A stretch of DNA of 13,519 nt, taken from the NCBI GenBank assembly GCA_937996825.1, contig CALKUJ010000198.1:1-13519 (forward strand), given 5' to 3'. Below the pieces are notes generated by a model. That model did not search any database and had not been told where the DNA came from. It saw only the letters and a program-made list of their open reading frames with translations. The stretch's first letter is position 1, and every line of letters begins with the position of its first letter. This document shows, piece after piece, positions 1 to 6,736 of this stretch. A program made the position numbers and the translations under genes. This DNA comes from an uncultured Polynucleobacter sp. (GTDB lineage: Bacteria; Pseudomonadota; Gammaproteobacteria; Burkholderiales; Burkholderiaceae).

Positions 1-396
1 TGCTTCTTGGTAGTGTATTTTTCTGGCCTCTTCTGCAAAGTCGTGGCCAACGTCTTCAGTCTTGTTGATGAGCTCTCTCATCGCTCTCATCACAGTGGCC
101 TGAACTTGAGCCTGCAAATGGGCATGCTCAGATCCCGTCAAAACCATGGATTGCCCTGCAGCACCTGTCATTCCAGCTGAATGATTGGCTTGAGATGCCG
201 CTTGATCGGCAGAAACCAACTCTCGGCTAGCGCGCTTAGCAATTCTAGGGGCAGAAGGCAAACGAACAATCTCCTTGCTATCGCAAACAGGGCATGTGAG
301 TAAGCCCGTCTCTTGCTGAGACAAGGCATCCGCTTCAGATGCAAACCACCCTTCAAAGTGGTGATCCAGATGGCAGGCGAGGTTATAGACTTTCAT
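1..396 (-). CDS. DUF1178 family protein (3' end beyond window)
   Basis: This is the first 132 codons of a small soluble protein whose C-terminus lies past the left edge. The start is ATG at 396-394, and the frame is open to base 1. The N-terminus has the DUF1178 pattern: MKVYNLACHLDHHFEGWF, then a CPVC pair (Cys35, Cys38), then RLPSAPRIAKRA. Cys8, His12/His13, Cys35 and Cys38 resemble a zinc ribbon, which is inference. The family is usually about 145-150 residues (from memory), so only some 15 residues are probably missing. The sequence ends in a helical EEARKIHYQEA segment typical of the family tail. The function is not known. In relatives I recall it lying just after the NUDIX gene of the nuo cluster. 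Here it is cut off from that cluster by a divergent operon and must have its own promoter. No strong ribosome binding site is seen before the ATG. Confidence 0.88.
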   Translation of the reverse strand, partial: MKVYNLACHLDHHFEGWFASEADALSQQETGLLTCPVCDSKEIVRLPSAPRIAKRASRELVSADQAASQANHSAGMTGAAGQSMVLTGSEHAHLQAQVQATVMRAMRELINKTEDVGHDFAEEARKIHYQEA

Positions 397-601
397 AAGG
401 CAGATATGAGAATCAAATGTAAAAAATCAAGGGTAAGGGACTAAATTAATAGCAAAGTTAAGAATATTTAATAAACCCACAAAAATATTAAAACCATTAA
501 ATTGTTTGTGGTATTTGGATTTTGCCACAAAGCAAAAGAGCAATTAAGGGATAATCCTAATAAGAATTGAAATAATATTAAAAAGGTTGATTCAATCACC
601 A
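397..601. other. AT-rich divergent intergenic spacer
   Basis: This 205-base spacer separates the DUF1178 start (minus) from the efflux operon (plus) and must hold promoters for both. Bases 421-600 are about 26% GC by hand count, far below the flanking genes. On the plus strand there are several TAATAT/GATAAT-like hexamers (for example 550-555 and 573-578), but none has a convincing -35 box at 16-18 bases. On the minus strand a TTGATT followed 17 bases later by ATATCT lies close to the DUF1178 ATG and is only a weak promoter candidate. The one clear structure is the inverted repeat at 502-535. No tRNA or small ORF of note is visible. Confidence 0.7.
502..535. promoter_or_regulatory. Imperfect inverted repeat, possible operator
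   Basis: TTTGTGG (505-511) and CCACAAA (525-531) are perfect 7-base inverted arms around a 13-base centre. The arms extend to TTG-TTTGTGG and CCACAAAGCAA if one bulged base is allowed, covering 502-535. It lies in the promoter region of the efflux operon, about 70-100 bases before the likely start codon. The two-turn spacing of the arms would suit a dimeric DNA-binding protein. The RNA could also form a hairpin, but no T-run follows, so it is not an obvious terminator. I do not recognise the motif as a known regulator box. Confidence 0.4.
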
Positions 602-1936
602 ATGAGACAAAACAACTGGCATATAAGTACAAAAAGAGTGTCGCAAAAGCTAGATGGCTCTGATTCATCTATTGGAGCCATGACAAGCTTTTTGAGCTTG
701 GGTCTATTTTTAAGCTTGATGCTTTTTTCATCGATGTCTCATGCATCCAAGAAACACACCCTGGATGATTTAATCAGCATTGCAGTCAATTCAAATCCAG
801 AAATATTGGCTGCACGAGATCAAGTCAAAGCAGTCAGCGGTCAGTTAAGTTCCGCCAGAGCAATCCCAAACCCAGAATTTGAAGGTGTCAGAGGCCAGCA
901 ACGCCTGCGCAGTGATATCAATAGACCAGGTTCAACATCATCATGGTCCGTCACACAACCTTTGGACATGCCATATACGCGTATTCCTCGTGTCAATGCA
1001 GCAGAAGCACAACTCCGTGCCAGCGAGGCAGGCAGAATCGCGAAAGAATTTGAGCTGATCGCCAAGGTTAAAAATCGTTATTACGATCATGTTAGAAGAT
1101 TAGAAGAACTCAAGGCGGCCAGAGAAGATTTGGAGTTAACTCGTCAGATCCGTGATCGCATTGAACTCAGATACCAGGTGGGAGAAACTGCCAAGTTTGA
1201 GTTCATCAGAGCTGAAACTGACTATTTGAATGTGAAGATGATTGCTCAAGCGAGTCAATCAAGAGTGATTCAATCAAAATCAGAACTTCGCAGAGCTGTG
1301 GGCCCTCAATTACCGCCAGACTTTGAAATCGAAACTGTCAAAGACATCAAGCCAGTAGCGCTACCGCCTCTACCGGCACTTCTTGATGAAGTCAGAAATC
1401 AAAACCCAGAATTACAGCGTGCCAGAGCCGAACTCGAAAGCGCTGAATCTCGATTAAGTTTTGAGAAAAACTCTCGTCTACCAAAACTATCTCTCAAAGC
1501 TCAACAAAATAATGAGCCTGAGTTCACTGATCGAAGCTACGGCTTAGTTGTGACTATTCCAATTTGGGATTGGAGAATAGGTCAAGTCAGAGAAGCAGCG
1601 GCTAATGTCTCGCGTGCAAAGAACATGGTGAACCATGAGTCGCAGAACATCGAGACGCAAATTGAAATGGCTTACCAAGCATTCCAAACAATCACCTACC
1701 AAGTCGACGTCCTAGAAAATCAAGTGGTTGTTCAAGCCAAAGACGCCCGAAGAATTGCTGAAGCCTCATATAGATTCGGCGAGCGCGGCATGCTTGAATA
1801 CCTAGACGCCCAGAGAACATTCAGAGCCATTCGTGCTGACCTTATTAGAGCCAAGCATGAGCTAGCTCTGATCACCACCGAAATTGAAAGACTTCGATCA
1901 AATCAACAAACCCTCTCTAAGCTAATAGAAAAGTAA
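602..1936 (+). CDS. TolC/CzcC-family outer-membrane efflux protein
   Basis: This is the outer-membrane channel of a tripartite RND efflux system. A hydrophobic segment (FLSLGLFLSLMLF, near residues 30-42) ends in SMSHA followed by SKK, giving a signal-peptidase I-like site after about residue 48. There is no lipobox cysteine, unlike CusC. Two OEP repeats follow, about 55-245 (with NPEILAARDQ) and 255-440 (with NPELQRARAE). They show the paired, long coiled-coil helices of the TolC fold. The start is uncertain. ATG 602 gives a long, basic leader with an AAGG 15 bases upstream. ATG 680 gives a tidy 22-residue signal with GGAG only 2 bases away but no positive charge. TTG 587 is also in frame. 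About half the arginine codons are AGA by hand count, unlike the nuo genes. It is the first gene of the operon, and the adaptor ATG follows its stop after one base. The family is certain; the substrate is not. Confidence 0.9.
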   Translation: MRQNNWHISTKRVSQKLDGSDSSIGAMTSFLSLGLFLSLMLFSSMSHASKKHTLDDLISIAVNSNPEILAARDQVKAVSGQLSSARAIPNPEFEGVRGQQRLRSDINRPGSTSSWSVTQPLDMPYTRIPRVNAAEAQLRASEAGRIAKEFELIAKVKNRYYDHVRRLEELKAAREDLELTRQIRDRIELRYQVGETAKFEFIRAETDYLNVKMIAQASQSRVIQSKSELRRAVGPQLPPDFEIETVKDIKPVALPPLPALLDEVRNQNPELQRARAELESAESRLSFEKNSRLPKLSLKAQQNNEPEFTDRSYGLVVTIPIWDWRIGQVREAAANVSRAKNMVNHESQNIETQIEMAYQAFQTITYQVDVLENQVVVQAKDARRIAEASYRFGERGMLEYLDAQRTFRAIRADLIRAKHELALITTEIERLRSNQQTLSKLIEK

Positions 1937-1937
1937 T

Positions 1938-3281
1938 ATGAAACTACATATTCCAGCAATGAGTTCGATGAAACAAAATGCCCAGCTTGTCTATGGCTGG
2001 CTGATGAATCATGTAAAAAAAGGGGTTGATCTAGTTAAAGATCTTCAGTCACAAGCCAATAAAAATACCAGGTCTTGGCTCAGCGGTGTAGCTCCAGTTG
2101 TTCTTGAAACATTTGACAAACTTCCTGAATCAGTACGCAAGGTTGCCCCATTTTTACCGTGGATTTTTCTTCTACTCTTTACTCTCAATTTGTTTGGCTA
2201 TTTTGATAAGGCCCCCGCTCAGGTCAGAGCACAAAATCCAAGCATTGTTTATGTCAATGAAGACATTGAAAAAATGATCACGGAAGGTAAAGCCGTTGTT
2301 GGACCTTTTATTGAAGTGATACGCGTGCCTGGAAGGATTGACTTTCATGAATCGCATCTGGCTAGAATTGGAGCTAACGTCACGGGTCGAGTGGCCGAGA
2401 TGCTTGCCATGCCAGGTCAGGTCGTGAAGCAAGGTGATGTGTTGGCACAAATCACCTCTACTGAACTCACCCAATCTCAGCTATCTTTTTTGAAAGCAAA
2501 AAATACCAGTGACTTGGCTGAAAGATCTGCAGAACGCGCCAAAATTCTTTTCAAAGAAGATGTGATTCCCTTGGCAGAAATGCAACGTCGCGAATCCGAG
2601 GCAAGCAATGCCAGAGCTGAGCTGAGAGCATCACAAGATCAATTGATTGTGCAAGGCATGAACAAAGCCAGCATCAATCGTCTTGCAAAGACCGGCATCA
2701 TCGAATCAATCAACAATGTCACTGCGACTATTCCGGGTGAAGTGGTTGAAAGAAAGATCAATAAAGGTCAGGTAGTACAACCTTCAGATGCACTTTTCAC
2801 CATTGCCAATCTTGATACCTTGTGGGCGATTGCTCAAGTACCTGAGAGCAATGCGCCACTCATTAAAAAAGGGCAAAAGTCTGATATTCAAGTCAATGCT
2901 CTCAATTCAAAAATGATTGAAGCTAAGATTTCTTTTGTTAGCTCAATCGTCAATCCTGAAACTAGAACAGTGGTTGTTCGTGCAGAGATTGATAACACCA
3001 ATCGCCAGCTGAGACCTGGCATGCTGGCAACTCTGATGGTTGAGAGTGAGCCTGTTGAAATCCTGGTTGTGCCGTCCGAAGCCATCATCAGAGAAGGTAA
3101 TTATGACTATGTGTTTCAACGTGAAACTTTTGATACATTCAAGATGGTCCAGGTCAAAGTCGGCCCTGAAGGAAAGGGTCAACGCCCTATTTACTCTGGA
3201 CTTGAGCCAGGGCAATCAATCGTTATTAAAGGCGCCTACCACTTAAATACCGAACGCAAAAGACAGTTAAGCGGCGGATAA
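1938..3281 (+). CDS. RND periplasmic adaptor (CzcB/CusB/HlyD type)
   Basis: This is the membrane-fusion protein that links the inner-membrane pump to the outer-membrane channel. It has one transmembrane segment at about 71-89 (PFLPWIFLLLFTLNLFGYF) and the rest is periplasmic. The biotinyl-lipoyl half-motifs are at about 141-175 (ARIGANVTGRVAEML, then VVKQGDVLAQI) and 262-292 (TATIPGEVVERKINKGQVV). They flank a helical hairpin at about 176-250. A beta-barrel (293-370, ending RPGMLATLMVE) and a membrane-proximal domain (372-440, with VPSEAII and GLEPGQSIVIKGAY) follow. It lacks CusB-like methionine clusters and any fused CusF-like domain. It starts one base after the upstream stop, so translation is probably coupled. 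Unusually, about 70 residues precede the membrane segment and would be cytoplasmic. A later start (for example Met23) cannot be ruled out, but no better ribosome binding site is seen there. Confidence 0.92.
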   Translation: MKLHIPAMSSMKQNAQLVYGWLMNHVKKGVDLVKDLQSQANKNTRSWLSGVAPVVLETFDKLPESVRKVAPFLPWIFLLLFTLNLFGYFDKAPAQVRAQNPSIVYVNEDIEKMITEGKAVVGPFIEVIRVPGRIDFHESHLARIGANVTGRVAEMLAMPGQVVKQGDVLAQITSTELTQSQLSFLKAKNTSDLAERSAERAKILFKEDVIPLAEMQRRESEASNARAELRASQDQLIVQGMNKASINRLAKTGIIESINNVTATIPGEVVERKINKGQVVQPSDALFTIANLDTLWAIAQVPESNAPLIKKGQKSDIQVNALNSKMIEAKISFVSSIVNPETRTVVVRAEIDNTNRQLRPGMLATLMVESEPVEILVVPSEAIIREGNYDYVFQRETFDTFKMVQVKVGPEGKGQRPIYSGLEPGQSIVIKGAYHLNTERKRQLSGG

Positions 3282-3285
3282 AACC

Positions 3286-6200
3286 ATGATTGAAAAAATT
3301 GTTCGCCTAGCATTAAAGCAGCGTGTCTTGATTGCAGTGATTGCAGTCGTCATGCTTTTTGTTGGCTTGATGGCTGTCAAAAAACTATCGGTTGATGCCT
3401 TCCCAGACGTCACCAACGTTCAAGTTCAAGTTGCCACAGAAGCTCCTGGCAGATCCCCTGAAGAAGTTGAGCGCTTTGTCACAGTACCTATTGAAATCAC
3501 CATGACAGGCCTACCAGGGCTCGTAGAAATGCGTTCATTGAATCGCAACGGTTTATCGATTGTCACCCTGGTCTTCACAGAGAAAACTGATATCTATTTC
3601 GCCAGACAATTGGTGATGGAGCGCCTCCTAGAGGTCATGACAAAAATGCCTGTTGGTGTAGCTCCAGTCATGGCACCACCATCCACCGGACTTGGTGAGA
3701 TTTACCAATACACCATTGAACACCCAAGTGATGGTAATCAAGAAATTGGTGTTGATGAATTAATTGAGCGTCGCTTGATCCAAGATTGGATCGTGCGACC
3801 CATGTTGCGTTCAATCCCTGGTGTTGCTGAAATCAATACCCAAGGTGGCTATGCCAAGCAATACCATGTTTTGGTCAACCCAGATCGCTTAAGACACTAC
3901 CAAATCAAGCTGGAGGATGTCTACACAGCTCTTGCTAGAAATAACGCAAACTCAGGCGGCGGACACCTTCCTGTTTACTCAGAAAGATATTTGATTCGTG
4001 GCATTGGCTTGATTGAAAAGCCAGAAGATATTGGTCAAATCATTCTGAAAGAAGTCCGCGGCACACCTGTGTATGTAAGAAACGTGGCAGAAGTCACGAT
4101 TGGTACCGAAGTACGCCAAGGTGCAATCATTAAAAACGGCACAACCGAGGCTGTGGCGGGTATTGTTCAAATGAACCGCGGCGCCAATGCTCGTGAAGTC
4201 GTTACCCGAGTGAAAGAGAAAGTCAAAGAAATCAATGAAGGTAAATTGCTGCCAGAAGGTATGCAAATTGTGCCCTTTTACGACCGAACAGTTTTAGTCA
4301 ATGCGGCCATGCTCAACGTTGCCAAGGTATTGATTGAAGGCATCATCCTGGTGATCATTGTTTTATTTGTGTTCTTGGGTGATGTGCGCTCTTCCTTGAT
4401 TGTTGTGGCAACTTTGGTACTAACCCCCCTCTTGACTTTCTTGACCATGAATCACTATGGCATTTCTGCCAATCTGATGTCACTGGGAGGTCTCGCGATT
4501 GCGATCGGTATCATGGTCGACGGCTCGGTGGTGGTGGTTGAGAATACCTTTGCCAAACTGGGTGAACGACTGAAAAACGGCGAATCAAAGAACAGGATTG
4601 TTCTTGAAGCTGCTGCAGAAGTCGGCACCCCAGTTCTGTTTGGTGTTGGCATCATTATTTTGGTTTTCATGCCGCTCTTGGCCCTCGAGGGCATGGAGGG
4701 CAAGATGTTTGGGCCTTTGGCAATGACGATTGCCATTGCTCTGACGATTTCACTTTTACTGTCTTTCACCCTCTCACCAGTGATGTGCTCCTACCTCTTA
4801 AAAGGTGGCGCTGAACACGATACGAAAGTGGTCAGTAAGTTGAAAACACCTTATATGAGGTGGTTGAACTGGTGCTTAGAAAACCCAAGCTTGGTTGTTA
4901 AGCGAGCTGTGATTGCCCTTGGCGTGAGTCTCTTTGGTTTCGTTTTATTGGGTAAATCATTCATACCAGTGATGCAAGAAGGCTCGATCACACCCGTGAT
5001 TGTGCGTGCACCGAATATCTCACTTGAAGAATCAATCAAGTTGGAATTTGAAGCCCTAAAAAGAATCATGACCATTGATGGGGTAGAAAAGGTTGTTTCA
5101 AAGTTGGGTCGTGGTGAGTCCCCCGCAGACCCAGGGCAACCCAATGAGTCAGATCCAATTGTCACATTGAAACCTCAAGGCGATCGAGATTTAAACCAAG
5201 AAGAGATTTCAAATCAAATTCGCGACAAATTAAAGTCTTTGCCTGGTATTGAACTAGCGATCTCACAACCGATTGCTGCTCGTGTGGATGAGATGGTATC
5301 TGGCGTTAGATCTCAGGTAGCGGTCAAGATCTTCGGAGACGACCTCGAGCAGCTGAAAAAACTCGGCGGTCAAATTGGCTTGATCCTCTCAAATACCGCT
5401 GGTAGTACTGACCTCAGAATTGAACAAGTATCAGGTCAAAACTATTTAAACATCAAAATCAATCGTGACGCAATTGCGCGCTATGGCATCAACGTCTCTG
5501 ATGTGAATGATGTGATCGAAACAGCGATTGGCGGTAAGGAAGCAAGCTTGGTGTTCGAAGGAGAAAGAAGATTCCCATTGGTGCTTCGTTATCCAGTTCA
5601 ATACCGTGAGAACGTGAATGAAATTGAGAAAATCACTTTGACATCACCCAATGGTGCCCTTGTATTGATGCGAGATCTTGCTGAGATCAGCATCATCGAT
5701 GGCCCTGCTCAAGTTTCTAGAGAGTCTGGTAAGCGCCGCTTGGTGATTGGTGTCAACGTTAGCGGTCGTGACTTGGGAGGTTTTGTGAAAGAAGCCCAAG
5801 AAAAGATTGCTCGCGAAGTACCACTTCCTAACGGCTATACGCTTGACTGGGGCGGCCAGTTTGAAAACATGCAACGCGCGATGGCTCGTTTGATGATCAT
5901 CATTCCATTGACCATTTTGGCCATTTTCTTCTTGCTGTTCATGTTATTCAAATCAGTGAAGCTAGCAGGCTTGATCATTTTGGTCTTACCTTTCGCCTCG
6001 ATTGGCGGTGTGTTTGGCCTATTAATTTCTGGTGAGTACCTATCAGTTCCGGCTGCAGTTGGGTTCATTAACCTGTGGGGTATTGCTGTTCTGAACGGTG
6101 TGGTCTTGGTCTCCTTCATCAAGCAATTGCGTGAGGATGGACGAGACCTTAGGGAGGCTTTGATTGAGGGTTGTTCACACCGGTTCAGACCTGTGATGAT

Positions 6201-6381
6201 GACGGCTTGCGTGGCCATGTTGGCTTTGGTACCAATGTTAATATCCAGCGGTCCAGGTTCTGAAGTAACCAAACCTTTGGCGATTGTTGTGATCTCAGGA
6301 TTGATCACATCCACATCATTGACCTTGTTAGTTTTACCAGTCTTGTATGGCAAATTTGAAGAGAAGGAAGTTGAAGCATGA
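3286..6381 (+). CDS. Heavy-metal-type RND efflux pump (CzcA/CusA family)
   Basis: This is the inner-membrane proton/substrate antiporter of the tripartite system. Its 1031 residues match the family length. The layout is the RND duplication: TM1 at 12-31, a periplasmic porter loop to about 340, TM2-6 to about 500, TM7 near 542-560, a second porter loop to about 868, then TM8-12. Hallmarks are SVDAFPDVTNVQVQV (35-49), APGRSPEEVERFVTVPIE and the TM4 signature AIGIMVDGSVVVVEN (406-420). Asp412 and Glu419 match CzcA Asp408 and Glu415. Ala406 replaces the first Asp of the CzcA DFG motif. By my manual alignment to remembered CusA, the three cleft methionines become Val571, Glu621 and Glu669. This argues against Cu(I)/Ag(I) and for another metal or substrate. 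The adaptor stop lies 4 bases upstream, and the PII-like start overlaps this gene's stop. The family is certain; metal specificity is not. Confidence 0.94.
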   Translation: MIEKIVRLALKQRVLIAVIAVVMLFVGLMAVKKLSVDAFPDVTNVQVQVATEAPGRSPEEVERFVTVPIEITMTGLPGLVEMRSLNRNGLSIVTLVFTEKTDIYFARQLVMERLLEVMTKMPVGVAPVMAPPSTGLGEIYQYTIEHPSDGNQEIGVDELIERRLIQDWIVRPMLRSIPGVAEINTQGGYAKQYHVLVNPDRLRHYQIKLEDVYTALARNNANSGGGHLPVYSERYLIRGIGLIEKPEDIGQIILKEVRGTPVYVRNVAEVTIGTEVRQGAIIKNGTTEAVAGIVQMNRGANAREVVTRVKEKVKEINEGKLLPEGMQIVPFYDRTVLVNAAMLNVAKVLIEGIILVIIVLFVFLGDVRSSLIVVATLVLTPLLTFLTMNHYGISANLMSLGGLAIAIGIMVDGSVVVVENTFAKLGERLKNGESKNRIVLEAAAEVGTPVLFGVGIIILVFMPLLALEGMEGKMFGPLAMTIAIALTISLLLSFTLSPVMCSYLLKGGAEHDTKVVSKLKTPYMRWLNWCLENPSLVVKRAVIALGVSLFGFVLLGKSFIPVMQEGSITPVIVRAPNISLEESIKLEFEALKRIMTIDGVEKVVSKLGRGESPADPGQPNESDPIVTLKPQGDRDLNQEEISNQIRDKLKSLPGIELAISQPIAARVDEMVSGVRSQVAVKIFGDDLEQLKKLGGQIGLILSNTAGSTDLRIEQVSGQNYLNIKINRDAIARYGINVSDVNDVIETAIGGKEASLVFEGERRFPLVLRYPVQYRENVNEIEKITLTSPNGALVLMRDLAEISIIDGPAQVSRESGKRRLVIGVNVSGRDLGGFVKEAQEKIAREVPLPNGYTLDWGGQFENMQRAMARLMIIIPLTILAIFFLLFMLFKSVKLAGLIILVLPFASIGGVFGLLISGEYLSVPAAVGFINLWGIAVLNGVVLVSFIKQLREDGRDLREALIEGCSHRFRPVMMTACVAMLALVPMLISSGPGSEVTKPLAIVVISGLITSTSLTLLVLPVLYGKFEEKEVEA
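6364..6370 (+). promoter_or_regulatory. Ribosome binding site of the PII-like gene
   Basis: AAGGAAG lies inside the last codons of the pump gene, 7 bases before the ATG at 6378. It is the best ribosome binding site in the operon. It fixes the PII-like start and suggests that this small protein is translated well in its own right as well as by coupling. Confidence 0.7.
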
Positions 6382-6698
6382 AAGAGTTAAAAGCAATTAT
6401 TCGACCAAATAAACTCGCACTGCTGCGCAACAAGCTCATGGAAACCCCTGGATTTCCAGGTATGACCATTTCAAAGGCTGAGGGCTGCTCTGCTCCTGAC
6501 AAAGTGAGCAAGAGCAGTATCAAAGATGAATTAACTGATTACACCCAAAAGGTCAGAGTTGAAATTGTTTGTCCTGATGAAGTGGCTGATCAGTTAATGG
6601 ATGCAATCATCTATGTTTGTCAAACAGGACAAATCGGTGATGGCATCGTTTGGATGACAGATATTGATAAAGCCAGCTTTATTGCCAAATCAAAGTAA
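6378..6698 (+). CDS. PII-like signalling protein linked to RND efflux
   Basis: This 106-residue protein has the PII (GlnB/GlnK) fold signature. It starts MKELKAIIRPNKL and has KVRVEIVCPDEVADQLMDAI (58-77) after the T-loop. A B-loop TGQIGDG (83-89) sits at the same residue numbers as in GlnB. The T-loop (about 37-55) is unlike GlnB: Tyr51 is Glu, so uridylylation is not expected, and Gln39 is Ala. Of the residues that contact ATP phosphates in GlnB, Lys90 is Ile and the Arg101/Arg103 C-loop is absent (DIDKASF). It therefore fits the divergent PII group described beside metal-efflux pumps (PII-NG, from memory) rather than nitrogen control. It is the last gene of the operon, and its ATG overlaps the pump TGA (ATGA). 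By analogy with GlnK-AmtB it may dock on the trimeric pump; that is inference. Its ligand is unknown. Confidence 0.88.
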   Translation: MKELKAIIRPNKLALLRNKLMETPGFPGMTISKAEGCSAPDKVSKSSIKDELTDYTQKVRVEIVCPDEVADQLMDAIIYVCQTGQIGDGIVWMTDIDKASFIAKSK

Positions 6699-6715
6699 TT
6701 TGATTTAAACCTGCC

Positions 6716-6736
6716 GCCTTGGGGTCGACTCAAGGC
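6716..6736. terminator. Hairpin between convergent genes, weak terminator candidate
   Basis: GCCTTG (6716-6721) and CAAGGC (6731-6736) pair perfectly. Two more pairs inside (one of them G-T) give about an 8-base stem with a 5-base loop. It sits 17 bases after the PII-like stop and directly after the NUDIX stop codon on the other strand, so it could end both transcripts. Neither strand has a proper T-run after the stem, so it may only protect 3' ends. Confidence 0.4.

Noticed and set aside
505..531. Sigma-54 promoter upstream of the efflux operon, considered because of the PII gene
   Set aside because: No TGGCAC-N5-TTGC arrangement with the required GG and GC spacing is present on either strand here.
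502..535. Rho-independent terminator in the divergent spacer
   Set aside because: The loop is 13 bases long, the stem is AT-rich and no T-run follows on either strand. An operator or leader hairpin is more plausible.
5835..6353. 172-codon open frame on the minus strand inside the pump gene
   Set aside because: It lies fully antisense to conserved RND transmembrane coding sequence, has low-complexity content and no recognisable domain. It is a shadow of the pump gene.
3286..6381. Multidrug (AcrB/HAE-1) type RND pump
   Set aside because: Length, the N-terminal SVDAFPDVTNVQVQV motif and the TM4 DG/EN signature match the heavy-metal family. AcrB has a DD pair in TM4 and different porter motifs.
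6378..6698. Canonical GlnB/GlnK nitrogen regulator
   Set aside because: Tyr51 and the C-loop arginines are absent, and there is no amtB, glnA or NAD synthetase neighbour. The gene is embedded in an efflux operon.
397..6736. Flanking IS or integrase remnants around the efflux operon
   Set aside because: I looked for transposase-like coding, terminal inverted repeats and tRNA sites in both flanking gaps and saw none.
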